Origin: Pseudomonas syringae
GTDB lineage: Bacteria > Pseudomonadota > Gammaproteobacteria > Pseudomonadales > Pseudomonadaceae
Direction: 5' to 3'
Length of the DNA stretch: 64,000 nt
Assembly: GCF_021605415.1 (NCBI RefSeq)
Contig: NZ_WKEQ01000028.1
Coordinates: 1 to 64,000 of the forward strand
Shown here piece by piece: positions 49,788 to 58,804 of this stretch (position 1 is the stretch's first letter; the number at the start of each line of letters is the position of its first letter). The notes below the pieces were generated by a model. It saw only the letters and a program-made list of their open reading frames with translations. It was not told where the DNA came from and ran no database searches. Position numbers and translations under genes: made by a program.

Positions 49788-51842
49788 TCAGTCAATCCCC
49801 AAAACCTTAAAAACAAATGCGTATTCGAGGGCTACGTCACGGATTCCCTGATAGCGACCGCTCATGCCGCCGTGTCCGGCGCCCAATTCAGTCTTGAGCA
49901 GCAGGGGATTGTCGTCAGTTTTGGTTGCGCGCAATTTCGCCACCCACTTGGCCGCTTCCCAATACTGCACGCGGCTGTCGTTGTAGCCAGCGATCACCAG
50001 GGTCGCAGGATAAGTCTGCGCGGTGACGTTTTCGTACGGCGCGTAGGCCTTGATTCGCTCGTAAACGTCTGGCTCTTCAGGGTTGCCCCATTCGTCGTAC
50101 TCGGTGACGGTCAGCGGCAGATCCGGATCGAGCATCGTGTTGAGGACATCGACGAACGGCACTTCGGCAATCGCCACGCCGAACAGCTCCGGGCGCTGGT
50201 TAAGCACCGCGCCGATCAGCAAACCACCGGCACTGCCGCCGCTGATCGCGAGTTGCGGCGCGGTGGTGTAGCCGTTGGCGATCAAGTGCTCGGCGCACGC
50301 GATGAAGTCGCTGAAGGTGTTGTGTTTGTGTTCTTGCTTGCCGGCGCGATACCAGGCTTCGCCCAATTCGCCGCCGCCTCGCACATGAGCGATGGCGAAC
50401 GCCATGCCGCGATCCAGCAGGCTCAGGCGTGCGTGGGAAAACCACGGATCGAGACTTTCACCGTAAGCGCCGTAGCCATAAAGATAGAGCGGCACCGGTT
50501 TGCCGAGCATTTCGCGTTTGACCACCAGGCTGATCGGCACTTGAGTGCCGTCCGGCGCCGTGGCCCACAGGCGCTGGCTGACATAGGCGTCGGCGTCGAA
50601 CGGGCCGAGCACCGGGGTTTCTTTCAAAACGGTTTGCTTGCCGTCGGCCAATATTAATTGGCGTATCTGAGCCGGACGATTCAACGCTTCATACCGCAGG
50701 CGGATGCGGTCGCTGTTGAATTCAAGGCTGTTTTGCACATACAGGCTGTAGGCCGCGTCCGGCAATTGCACGCGATAAGGCGCCAAACCCTGTGGGCGAA
50801 CTTCAATGATCGGCAAGCCGCCTTCACGCAGACTCAACGTCATGGCGTCGGTATTGAGGCTCAGGCCGTCGATCATCACCGTGTCGCTGTGCGGGATCAG
50901 GTTCTGCCAGTCGGTTTCGCTTGGCACCACACCGGTATCCGGCGCCTGATACAGCGCGAAGTTGATGCCATCGCGGTTGGTTCGGATGAACCACGTCCAT
51001 TCGCCGTCGAGCTTGCCGTGATCGACGTCGTACTCGTGATCCTCGACCCGTGGCGCCAGACAGGTGAACGGCAAGTGCGGCAGAGACGCGTCGAGTGCCC
51101 AGACTTCACTGGTGGTTTTGCTGCCCAGTGAGAGCAGCAATTGCTGTTCGGAACTTGAACGGTAGCAATGCAGGAAAAAGCGCCCGTCAGGCTCATGGAA
51201 CACTTCTTCGGCCGCCGTGCCATCGAGGCGGTAGCGATAGAGTTTGTGGGGGCGATGGGTGTCGTCCAGTTCGCCGAAAAACAGGGTCAGGCTGTCGTTG
51301 GCCCAAGTCATGCTGCCGTCGCAGTCCTGAAATTCCAGTTCGCTGACGCGGTCGCTGGATAATTCCTTCACGAACAACGTGTAAATCTCGTCGCCCGTGG
51401 CGTCGACGCTGTAGGCCAGACGCTGGTGGTCGGGGCTGATGCTGAACGCCCCCATCGAAAAGAAGCCACCGTTGGCCAGCACGTTCGGGTCGAGCAACAA
51501 TTGTTCGCGGCTTTCATCAAGGGTCAGGCTGTCATCGGCCGGGCGCGGGCAGCGGTAGTGGCGGGCATATTCATCGCCAGCGGTGGTGCGGGTGTAATAG
51601 AGATACGGGCCCCACGGCGACGGCAGTGACAGGTCAGTTTCGAGGATCCGGCCCTTGATCTCTTGGAACAGCGTTTCGCGCAGCTGAGCCTGATCGGCGG
51701 TCAGCGCCTCTTGGTAAGCATTTTCGGCCTTGAGGTAATCGAGCACCGCGTCGGTGTCACGCTCCTGAAGCCAGGCATACGGGTCGGCACCGGCGTCCTT
51801 GCGGGCAACCGGGGCAGTGATGACGGTGGTGGATACGGGCAT
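49788..51842 (-). CDS. ptrB: Oligopeptidase B
   Basis: A 684-residue S9 family serine peptidase. The N-terminal beta-propeller (about 70-400) covers the active site; the C-terminal alpha/beta hydrolase domain has the nucleophile Ser537 in ISGGSAGGLLIGAVL and the His in ELGAGHGGMSGRY. YLYGYGAYGESLDPWF is the oxyanion region. It cuts short peptides after basic residues in the cytoplasm or periplasm. The ATG at 51840-51842 opens MPVSTTVITAPVARK; longer readings add unlikely residues. Confidence 0.9.
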   Translation of the reverse strand: MPVSTTVITAPVARKDAGADPYAWLQERDTDAVLDYLKAENAYQEALTADQAQLRETLFQEIKGRILETDLSLPSPWGPYLYYTRTTAGDEYARHYRCPRPADDSLTLDESREQLLLDPNVLANGGFFSMGAFSISPDHQRLAYSVDATGDEIYTLFVKELSSDRVSELEFQDCDGSMTWANDSLTLFFGELDDTHRPHKLYRYRLDGTAAEEVFHEPDGRFFLHCYRSSSEQQLLLSLGSKTTSEVWALDASLPHLPFTCLAPRVEDHEYDVDHGKLDGEWTWFIRTNRDGINFALYQAPDTGVVPSETDWQNLIPHSDTVMIDGLSLNTDAMTLSLREGGLPIIEVRPQGLAPYRVQLPDAAYSLYVQNSLEFNSDRIRLRYEALNRPAQIRQLILADGKQTVLKETPVLGPFDADAYVSQRLWATAPDGTQVPISLVVKREMLGKPVPLYLYGYGAYGESLDPWFSHARLSLLDRGMAFAIAHVRGGGELGEAWYRAGKQEHKHNTFSDFIACAEHLIANGYTTAPQLAISGGSAGGLLIGAVLNQRPELFGVAIAEVPFVDVLNTMLDPDLPLTVTEYDEWGNPEEPDVYERIKAYAPYENVTAQTYPATLVIAGYNDSRVQYWEAAKWVAKLRATKTDDNPLLLKTELGAGHGGMSGRYQGIRDVALEYAFVFKVLGID

Positions 51843-51977
51843 GAAAGGCTCTCGGACAGTAAACGGAAATAGGGCTTGATGGCGCTGCAGACCCGGTGGG
51901 AGCGTGACCCTCTGGCATTGGGACAAGCCGGGCGGGCGAAAAGTCGTTACTATAAGCGCCTATTTGCCTGCCTTGCC

Positions 51978-52475
51978 ATGGACACCATGACCGAGAACGA
52001 CTATCTGATCGCCTGGGGCCTTTACGCCTTCGCCGCTTTAGGCTGCCTGTTGGTATGGATGCGCATGACCCGCTGGATGTTTCGCTGGCTGCGTGAGCCG
52101 CTGCGTTTGCTGATGGCCGTGTTGCTGCTGAGCCCGACGGTCATCGATCCGGTGAAGGAAAAGGTTGCTCCGGCCATCGCCATCACTGCGCTGGATCTGG
52201 CCTTCAAGGTCGGCAACAACGCCTGGCGTGCCGTGTCCGACCTGCTCATGTACGCCATGATCGCCTTCGGTGTTTACTTGATTTTCGTGTTGATCCGCTT
52301 CCCGATCGAACGTGCATCCAACGCCCGCAAGGAACAAGCCGAAGCCGCGCGCGCGGCTGCCAAGGCCGATGAGCGCGATGATGATGTTCCGTTCGGCGGC
52401 GCCGGTGATGACCGCTACGGCCGCCCGCCGGTGCCGAGCAACCCGCAACGCATGCGGGTCGAGCCGCGTCTGTAG
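51978..52475 (+). CDS. Inner membrane protein of unknown family
   Basis: A 165-residue protein with about three hydrophobic segments: DYLIAWGLYAFAALGCLLVW, PLRLLMAVLLLSPTVI and DLLMYAMIAFGVYLIFVLI. The tail is charged (ERASNARKEQAEAARAAAK) and ends with a Pro/Arg stretch. No family motif is seen. ATG 51978 and 51987 are both possible starts. It is 11 bp before the glutamine amidotransferase gene, and all three following genes on this strand are closely packed. Confidence 0.7.
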   Translation: MDTMTENDYLIAWGLYAFAALGCLLVWMRMTRWMFRWLREPLRLLMAVLLLSPTVIDPVKEKVAPAIAITALDLAFKVGNNAWRAVSDLLMYAMIAFGVYLIFVLIRFPIERASNARKEQAEAARAAAKADERDDDVPFGGAGDDRYGRPPVPSNPQRMRVEPRL

Positions 52476-52486
52476 AGAATCCGCAC

Positions 52487-53263
52487 ATGTGTGAATTACT
52501 GGGCATGAGCGCCAACGTGCCGACCGATATCGTGTTCAGCTTCACCGGGCTGATGCAGCGCGGCGGTCGCACCGGTCCGCACCGCGACGGTTGGGGCATC
52601 GCGTTCTATGAAGGTCGCGGATTGCGGCTGTTCCAGGATCCGGCGGCGAGCAGCGAGTCGGAGGTGGCCAATCTGGTGCAGCGCTATCCGATCAAGAGCG
52701 AAGTGGTCATCGGTCATATTCGCCAGGCCAACGTCGGTAAGGTCTGCCTGTCCAACACTCACCCGTTCGTCCGTGAACTGTGGGGACGCAACTGGTGCTT
52801 CGCGCACAACGGCCAGTTGGCGGATTTCACCCCGATCAAGAGTTTCTACCGCCCGGTCGGTGATACCGACAGTGAAGCGGCATTCTGCGATTTGCTCAAC
52901 CGCGTTCGTGCAGCGTTCCCTGAGCCGGTGGACATCGAAGCGCTGCTGCCGGATCTGGTGGCCGCGTGCGCCGAGTACCGCAGCAAAGGCGTTTTCAATT
53001 GCCTGCTCAGCGACGGCGACTGGCTGTTCTGCTATTGCTCGACCAAACTGGCACAAATCACCCGACGCGCACCGTTCGGCCCCGCGAGATTGAAGGACGT
53101 CGATGTGATCGTCGACTTTCAGGCCGAAACCACGCCCAACGACGTAGTCACGGTAATTGCCACCGAACCCCTGACCGAAAACGAAACCTGGACTCGCTAC
53201 GAACCGGGTCAATGGAGCCTCTGGCGACGCGGCGAATGCGTCAGCCAGGGCAAGACCGAATAA
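52487..53263 (+). CDS. Class II glutamine amidotransferase (YafJ-like)
   Basis: A 258-residue N-terminal nucleophile amidotransferase. Cys2 in MCELLGMSANVPTD is the catalytic residue after Met removal. HRDGWGIAFYEGRGLRLF, IGHIRQANVGKVCLSNTHPF and WCFAHNGQLADF form the glutamine-binding site. It lacks a synthase domain, as in YafJ. The amide receiver is unknown. It lies between the membrane protein and a DUF2937 gene on one strand. Confidence 0.88.
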   Translation: MCELLGMSANVPTDIVFSFTGLMQRGGRTGPHRDGWGIAFYEGRGLRLFQDPAASSESEVANLVQRYPIKSEVVIGHIRQANVGKVCLSNTHPFVRELWGRNWCFAHNGQLADFTPIKSFYRPVGDTDSEAAFCDLLNRVRAAFPEPVDIEALLPDLVAACAEYRSKGVFNCLLSDGDWLFCYCSTKLAQITRRAPFGPARLKDVDVIVDFQAETTPNDVVTVIATEPLTENETWTRYEPGQWSLWRRGECVSQGKTE

Positions 53264-53273
53264 GGATTCCCCA

Positions 53274-53816
53274 ATGTTGCTCAGTTATCTAAGGCTGGTG
53301 TTGTTTGCGGCGGGCCTGTTGATCGGTGTCCAGGTGCCGGGGTTCATCAACGATTATGCGAAGCGGGTCGAGGCGCACCTGATCGAAGCGCAGACTGGAT
53401 TGCAGGGTTTCCAGAACACGGCCCAGCAGTTCTTCAAGGGTGACTTGCAGGCATTGGTCGCCCATTACCGCGCCAGCGACGATCCGGTGTTTCGTAGCGA
53501 TGCCGACAGCCTGAACACGATGCTTAATCGTCAGGTGGCGCTGGATAAACAATTTCAAGCCATGCAGGGCCCGTGGTATATCCGCTTCCTGCAAGTGGCG
53601 CTGGCCGCCGACCCGGATATCCGCCAGGAAACCTGGAACGGTTACAGTTATCAGATTCTGCTGACCCCGGAAGCGATGATCTGGGGCATGAGTGGCGCGT
53701 TACTGCTCTCGTTTGGCATTGAGTGCCTGTTCCGGTTGATCGATTGGGTGGTGCTGGGCGGCAGGCGCCTGCGCCAGAGTCGGCCGATCGAAGACCGGGA
53801 TGTGCGCGGATTGTAA
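53274..53816 (+). CDS. DUF2937 family protein
   Basis: A 180-residue protein. A hydrophobic N-terminus (LLSYLRLVLFAAGLLIGVQV) and a later membrane helix (MIWGMSGALLLSFGIECLFRLI) enclose a helical periplasmic-facing or cytoplasmic loop with EAQTGLQGFQNTAQQF. This is the DUF2937 family by recollection of length and layout; function unknown. It follows the amidotransferase gene by 10 bp, so they are probably co-transcribed. Confidence 0.72.
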   Translation: MLLSYLRLVLFAAGLLIGVQVPGFINDYAKRVEAHLIEAQTGLQGFQNTAQQFFKGDLQALVAHYRASDDPVFRSDADSLNTMLNRQVALDKQFQAMQGPWYIRFLQVALAADPDIRQETWNGYSYQILLTPEAMIWGMSGALLLSFGIECLFRLIDWVVLGGRRLRQSRPIEDRDVRGL

Positions 53817-53827
53817 GAGCGGAAGGT

Positions 53828-53875
53828 CAACAGATCGTGATCTGTTGGCCGTTCCCACGCGGAGCATGGGAACGA
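53828..53875. terminator. Two hairpins between DUF2937 and LysR genes
   Basis: A 12-bp stem GGTCAACAGATC/GATCTGTTGGCC (one G-U, near 53826-53852) followed by a second palindrome GTTCCCA...TGGGAAC (near 53851-53873). No T-run follows the first, so termination would rely on the stem or Rho; the convergent orientation supports an end-of-transcript role. Confidence 0.5.
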
Positions 53876-54793
53876 TCATGGTGAGGTGAGAATCACGTAG
53901 TCCTCACCCACCTTGCGTGCATACCCCGCCAGCACCTGCTGACACAACGTCACCATTTCCTCGACCCATTCCACACCGACCCGCCACGACACCACCACCT
54001 GCAGATCTGGCGGGCGCTGTTCGATGTCCAGTAGCGTCAGCTCGCCACGCGCCAGTTCCTCGGCCACCAGAACGGGTGGCAACGCACCGATACCAAAACC
54101 GTCGCGTAATAATCGGGTAATTGCCGACACCGAATTCACGCAGTTCAAACGCGGCGTGATCACGTCGTTGGCCTGCATCAACGCGACGATGTCCTGATGC
54201 GGCCGGGAGTTTTTCGAGTAAGTGATGATGCGCTCACGGGCCAGATCGGCGAGATCCGCATAGTCACGGTTGTAGATCGAATTACTGGCGACAATCCAGC
54301 CCACGGGATGGCTGGCCAGCGCCAGACTGCGCACACTTTCCTGGCGTACCAGATCGGTTTGCAGTATCAGGTCAAGAAAGCCTTTTTGCAGCTGATCGCA
54401 AAGGTTCAGCGACGTATCCGCTACCAGTTCGATTTCGACCCGTGGATACAGATCGGTCATCTGCGCAACCAGCGGGCTGAGCCAGGTATGGATAACAGTG
54501 TCCATCACGCCAATGCGCACCCGGCCGACCTTGCTTGAAGGCGTTTCGATGCTCTGCTTCAGCGCCTGCATCGTGTCGAGCATCTGCTCGGCATAATCGA
54601 GCACTTTCAAACCTTCCGGAGTCAGGCTGACGCCTCGCGAATCGCGCACGAACAACTTCACCCCAAGCTCGCCTTCGAGCACCGCGATGCGGCTGGAAAT
54701 CGACGCCTGCGTGGTGAACAACTTGTCGGCGGTCAGGCGAAAACTCTTGAGGCGGGCGACCCAGACAAAGGTCTCGAGAAACTTCAGGTTCAT
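53876..54793 (-). CDS. LysR-type regulator next to the 5-oxoprolinase cluster
   Basis: A 305-residue LysR regulator. The DNA-binding domain is NLKFLETFVWVARLKSFRLT with the recognition helix TTQASISSRIAVLEGELGVKLF; the effector domain starts at about residue 90 (VRIGVMDTVIHTWLSPLV). It is divergent from the MFS-pxpABC genes, the usual arrangement for a local regulator, so it likely senses 5-oxoproline or a related compound. Ligand is inferred from context. Confidence 0.86.
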   Translation of the reverse strand: MNLKFLETFVWVARLKSFRLTADKLFTTQASISSRIAVLEGELGVKLFVRDSRGVSLTPEGLKVLDYAEQMLDTMQALKQSIETPSSKVGRVRIGVMDTVIHTWLSPLVAQMTDLYPRVEIELVADTSLNLCDQLQKGFLDLILQTDLVRQESVRSLALASHPVGWIVASNSIYNRDYADLADLARERIITYSKNSRPHQDIVALMQANDVITPRLNCVNSVSAITRLLRDGFGIGALPPVLVAEELARGELTLLDIEQRPPDLQVVVSWRVGVEWVEEMVTLCQQVLAGYARKVGEDYVILTSP

Positions 54794-54965
54794 GGGCTCG
54801 GCTCGACAAATTTGTTCGGGTGATAAAGAAATCTTATGCCTAAGACGGGGTTTTATTCGTTGGACGCCGCAGGGCTTGCGAATGAAAAATCGGCGCATCC
54901 GGTTCCCACGATAGGCGTCGTCGGGGCCACGAACAAGACCAATAATAAGCCTGCGGAGATTTGCC

Positions 54966-56252
54966 ATGAGTGCGCCCGACACCCTCGACCTCCCCAAAAA
55001 TGCGGCCCGTCCAGGCCCGTTCGATTGGTATCGCAACATCAATCAACAGGAGCGGCGCACGTTCTGGAGTTGCAAGATCGGCTACGGTCTGGATGGCATG
55101 GACACCCAGATGCTCAGCTTTGTCGTGCCGACGCTGATCGCCATGTGGGGTATCACCACCGGCCAGGCCGGTTTGATTCACACCAGCACGTTGATCGCCT
55201 CGGCCATCGGCGGTTGGGTGGCGGGGATCTTGTCTGACCGCATCGGCCGCGTGCGCACGCTGCAACTGACGGTGCTGTGGTTTGCGTTCTTCACTTTCCT
55301 CTGCGGCTTTGCCCAGAACTACGAGCAACTGTTGATCGCTCGCACCTTGATGGGTTTCGGTTTTGGCGGCGAATGGACGGCCGGCGCGGTGCTGATCGGT
55401 GAAGTGATCCGCGCCAAGGATCGCGGCAAAGCCGTGGGCATGGTGCAATCCGGCTGGGCGCTGGGCTGGGGGCTGACCGCGATTCTCTATGCGCTACTGT
55501 TCTCGGTATTGCCGCCGGAAGACGCGTGGCGCGCGCTGTTCATCCTCGGCATCGTACCGGCGATTTTCGTGATTTTTGTCCGCCGTCTGGTGAAGGATCC
55601 GGAAATCTACCGCGAGGCCAAGGCGCAACAAAGTCCGGAAAATCCAGCGAGGTTCTACGAGATTTTCGCCCCCGGCATGCTGTTCACCACGATCCGCGCT
55701 TCGCTGCTGACCACCGGTGCGCTGGGCGGTTATTACGCGATCACTTCCTGGCTGCCGACCTTTCTGAAAAACGAGCGCGGCTTGAGCGTACTCGGCACCG
55801 GCGGCTATCTGGCAATGGTGATCGTCGGCTCCTATGTCGGCTATGTCATCAGCGCTTATCTGACCGATCTGCTGGGTCGCAAAAAGAACTTCATTCTGTT
55901 CGCGGTCGGCTCGTTCACCATCGTCCTGCTCTATACCCAATTGCCGGTCAGTAACGGCGTGATGCTTTGGCTGGGCTTCCCGCTGGGCTTCTTCGCCTCG
56001 GGGATTTTTAGCGGCATGGGTGCGTTTCTGACGGAGCTGTTTCCAACGCGGATTCGCGGCTCTGGCCAGGGTTTTTGCTACAACATTGGCCGGGCGCTGG
56101 CGGCGCTGTTCCCGCTGCTGATCGGCCTGCTCAGCCAGAAAGTACCGCTGAGTGTCGGCATCGGCGCGTTCGCAGCGGTGTCCTACGGCGTCGTGATCAT
56201 CGCGGCATTGAGCCTGCCGGAAACCCGTGGCAAGCAACTCGACGCCCAGTAA
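54966..56252 (+). CDS. MFS transporter, candidate 5-oxoproline or organic acid permease
   Basis: A 428-residue MFS protein with 12 helices. The A-motif between helices 2 and 3 reads GILSDRIGRVRTLQ, and a similar loop YLTDLLGRKKNFI lies between helices 8 and 9. A GFGFGGEWTAGAVLIGE segment is typical of the aromatic/organic acid:proton symporter branch. It is followed by pxpABC after 63 bp on the same strand, so 5-oxoproline is the likeliest substrate, although this is context only. Confidence 0.82.
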   Translation: MSAPDTLDLPKNAARPGPFDWYRNINQQERRTFWSCKIGYGLDGMDTQMLSFVVPTLIAMWGITTGQAGLIHTSTLIASAIGGWVAGILSDRIGRVRTLQLTVLWFAFFTFLCGFAQNYEQLLIARTLMGFGFGGEWTAGAVLIGEVIRAKDRGKAVGMVQSGWALGWGLTAILYALLFSVLPPEDAWRALFILGIVPAIFVIFVRRLVKDPEIYREAKAQQSPENPARFYEIFAPGMLFTTIRASLLTTGALGGYYAITSWLPTFLKNERGLSVLGTGGYLAMVIVGSYVGYVISAYLTDLLGRKKNFILFAVGSFTIVLLYTQLPVSNGVMLWLGFPLGFFASGIFSGMGAFLTELFPTRIRGSGQGFCYNIGRALAALFPLLIGLLSQKVPLSVGIGAFAAVSYGVVIIAALSLPETRGKQLDAQ

Positions 56253-56315
56253 CTGATAACCTGCGGGGCAAGTGCCCGACGGCTAAAAAGATAAATGCCT
56301 ACAGGAGTGTCCACC

Positions 56316-57068
56316 GTGAACCGCCTGCTATTGAACTGTGACATCGGCGAGAGCTTCGGCAGTTGGACCATGGGTCTGGACGCCGAGGTCATGCCCTTCA
56401 TCGATTGCGCCAACATCGCTTGCGGCTTCCACGCCGGCGATCCGGGGATCATGCGCAAGACGGTCAGTCTGGCGCTCAACCACGGCGTGCAGATCGGCGC
56501 ACATCCGGCCTATCAGGATCTGGTCGGGTTCGGTCGACGCTCCATGGCGTATTCCGCCCGGGAACTGCAAGACATCCTGCATTACCAGATCGGCGCCCTC
56601 GACGGCATCTGCCGCGCCCAGGGCGGGCGGGTGAGTTACGTCAAACCCCACGGCGCGATGTACAACGACATGATGGCCAACCCGGCGCAACTTCGTGCGG
56701 TCATTGAGGCGGTGGCCGCTTACGATCGCCGCTTGCCGCTGATGCTGATGGCGACTCGCGACAATGCGCCAGCGCAACAATTGGGCGATGAGTACGGCGT
56801 GACATTGTGGTTCGAAGCCTTCGCCGACCGCGCCTATGACAGCGCCGGGAAACTGGTGTCGCGGCAGTTGCCGGGCGCGGTGTATCACGATCCGCAACTC
56901 ATTGTCGAGCAGGCCTTGACCATCGCCCGTGGCGGCGACCTCATAGCCAGCGATGGCAGCGCTTTGCGCCTGCATGCCAACACCCTTTGCGTTCACGGTG
57001 ACAACCAAAGTTCGGTGGCCGGCGTGCAGCGCATTCGTGAGGCATTGAGCGAGCAGGGCGCCTCATGA
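56316..57068 (+). CDS. pxpA: 5-Oxoprolinase subunit PxpA
   Basis: A 250-residue LamB/YcsF-family protein with GTG start: NRLLLNCDIGESFGSWTMGLD, then NIACGFHAGDPGIMRK and YVKPHGAMYNDM. With PxpB and PxpC it hydrolyses 5-oxo-L-proline to glutamate using ATP. The GTG at 56316-56318 has AGGAG 8 bases upstream and gives the family N-terminus; the ATG at 56295 has no ribosome site. It overlaps pxpB by 4 bp (ATGA). Confidence 0.9.
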   Translation: MNRLLLNCDIGESFGSWTMGLDAEVMPFIDCANIACGFHAGDPGIMRKTVSLALNHGVQIGAHPAYQDLVGFGRRSMAYSARELQDILHYQIGALDGICRAQGGRVSYVKPHGAMYNDMMANPAQLRAVIEAVAAYDRRLPLMLMATRDNAPAQQLGDEYGVTLWFEAFADRAYDSAGKLVSRQLPGAVYHDPQLIVEQALTIARGGDLIASDGSALRLHANTLCVHGDNQSSVAGVQRIREALSEQGAS

Positions 57069-57769
57069 ATCCACGGGTGGAAGTGGTGGCGCTGGATTGC
57101 CTGATGCTGCGCCTGTTCGACGAGATCGCCGAAGCCAACATGCCGTGGATGCTGGCGGCCAGCGAACGCTTGCGTGCCGTGTTCGGCGCGCAATTGATCG
57201 ATCTGGTGCCGTCGTACACAACGCTGATGGTGCATTACGATTTGATGGCGTTGAGCCCGAAACAGGCGCGGGAATTGATCGCCCAAGCGCTGATCGACCT
57301 GGCGCCGAATGCCCGAAGCGTCGGCCGCTGTCACGTCTTGCCGGTCTGGTACGACCTGAGTGTCGGGCCGGAGTTGAACCTGCTGGCGCAGCGCAGCGGG
57401 TTGGCGGTGGAGGAGGTCATTCGGTGCCACAGTGACCGGGAATATCAGGTGTTTGCCCTGGGCTTTGCGCCAGGCTTCGCCTTCATGGGTTTGGTCGAAG
57501 AACTGCTCGCCGCGCCGCGCCTGAGCACGCCCCGCAAGAAAGTCGCCGCCGGCAGCGTCGGTATCGCTGAACGGCAGACCGCTGCGTATCCGGTGGTTTC
57601 TCCCGGCGGCTGGAACCTGATCGGCCGCACGCCGGCAAAACTGTTCGACCGTGAGCGCGATGGCTACAGCCTGATGCAGCCCGGCGACACGGTGCGTTTT
57701 GAAGCAATCAGCCACGCCGAATTCGTCAACCTCGGCGGCGACGACACGCCACTGGAGGCTCAGGCATGA
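57065..57769 (+). CDS. pxpB: 5-Oxoprolinase subunit PxpB
   Basis: A 234-residue carboxyltransferase-domain subdomain 1 protein (KipI-like). Landmarks are LIDLVPSYTTLMVHYD, YQVFALGFAPGFAFMGLV (the family GFxPGFxYxG) and PVVSPGGWNLIGRTP. With PxpA and PxpC it forms the bacterial 5-oxoprolinase. Its start overlaps pxpA and its end overlaps pxpC by 4 bp, so the three are made together. Confidence 0.9.
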   Translation: MNPRVEVVALDCLMLRLFDEIAEANMPWMLAASERLRAVFGAQLIDLVPSYTTLMVHYDLMALSPKQARELIAQALIDLAPNARSVGRCHVLPVWYDLSVGPELNLLAQRSGLAVEEVIRCHSDREYQVFALGFAPGFAFMGLVEELLAAPRLSTPRKKVAAGSVGIAERQTAAYPVVSPGGWNLIGRTPAKLFDRERDGYSLMQPGDTVRFEAISHAEFVNLGGDDTPLEAQA

Positions 57770-58689
57770 GCCGGCTGACGATTGAGGCGAGCACGCCGCT
57801 GTGTCTGTTGCAGGATGCCGGGCGGTTCGGTGTGCGGCATTTGGGCGTGACCCAGGGCGGTGCGGCGGACTGGCGCTCGATGGCCTGGGCGAATTGGCTG
57901 CTGAATAACAGGCTGGATGTGCCGGTGATCGAAATCACTCTCGGCGGATTTGCCGTTGTCGCACAAGACGATTGCGTGCTGGCGCTGGCCGGCGCCGATT
58001 TGGGGGCACACATCGACGGTGCCGCGCTGGCGCCGTGGCGCAGTTTCGCCCTGCATAAAGGCCAGACGCTGACGTTCACCCAGCCATTACTCGGGGCCCG
58101 CGCGTATCTGGCGGCGCCCGGAGGTTTCGACGCGCCGAACGTTCTGGGCAGCAGCGCCACGGTTGTCCGCGAAGGACTCGGCGGCCTCGACGGGGCGGGG
58201 TTGCCGCTGGCGAAAGGTGCGACGCTGAATTATCACGGCGAAGCGCTGCCGGTGCGTGAACTGTCTGTAGCGCAGCGGCCGGATCTGCGGCTGAACACGT
58301 CACTGGATCTGGTACTCGGCGCGCAGATCGGCCAGTTCAGCGGGCAAAGTCTGTTTGACGTGTTCAACAGGGGCTGGGAACTGGACAGTCGTGCTGACCG
58401 CATGGGCATTCGTCTGCTTGGCACGGCGCTGCTTTATCAAGGGCCGCCGATGATTTCCGAAGGTATTCCGCTGGGCGCAGTGCAGGTGCCACCGGATGGA
58501 CAGCCGATCGTATTGCTCAACGATCGTCAGACCATCGGTGGGTATCCGCGATTGGGCGCGTTGACGCCGTTAGCATTGGCGAGGCTGGCGCAGTGTTTGC
58601 CGGGGACGAAGGTGCGATTGCGGCCGGTGGTGCAGGATGTTGCGCATCGGGAACATGTCGAGTATTTGCAGTGCTTTAAAAACAGCTAA
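57766..58689 (+). CDS. pxpC: 5-Oxoprolinase subunit PxpC
   Basis: A 307-residue carboxyltransferase-domain subdomain 2 protein (KipA-like). FGVRHLGVTQGGAADWRSM near the N-terminus is the family start signature; later come ARAYLAAPGGFDAPNVLGSS and SRADRMGIRL, then SEGIPLGAVQVPPDGQPIVL. It completes the PxpABC enzyme. The following REPIN marks the end of the operon. Confidence 0.9.
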   Translation: MSRLTIEASTPLCLLQDAGRFGVRHLGVTQGGAADWRSMAWANWLLNNRLDVPVIEITLGGFAVVAQDDCVLALAGADLGAHIDGAALAPWRSFALHKGQTLTFTQPLLGARAYLAAPGGFDAPNVLGSSATVVREGLGGLDGAGLPLAKGATLNYHGEALPVRELSVAQRPDLRLNTSLDLVLGAQIGQFSGQSLFDVFNRGWELDSRADRMGIRLLGTALLYQGPPMISEGIPLGAVQVPPDGQPIVLLNDRQTIGGYPRLGALTPLALARLAQCLPGTKVRLRPVVQDVAHREHVEYLQCFKNS

Positions 58690-58692
58690 AAG

Positions 58693-58784
58693 CATCGCGG
58701 GCAAGCCCGCTCCCACAGTGTCCGAGTCGTACACAAAGTTTATGCGCACCACCGAAACCTGTGGGAGCGGGCTTGCCCGCGATG
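58693..58784. repeat. REPIN downstream of pxpC
   Basis: Arms at 58693-58717 and 58760-58784 (CATCGCGGGCAAGCCCGCTC type). The spacer contains TACACAAAGTTTATGCG and CACCGAAAC, clearly related to the spacers in the triple REP array near 47.5 kb. Confidence 0.88.
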
Positions 58785-58804
58785 GCGTCAGTCTAGACAG
58801 GCAA

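Noticed and set aside
56295..56315. ATG start for pxpA 21 bases upstream of the GTG
   Set aside because: No Shine-Dalgarno and extra residues not in the family; the GTG has AGGAG at good spacing.
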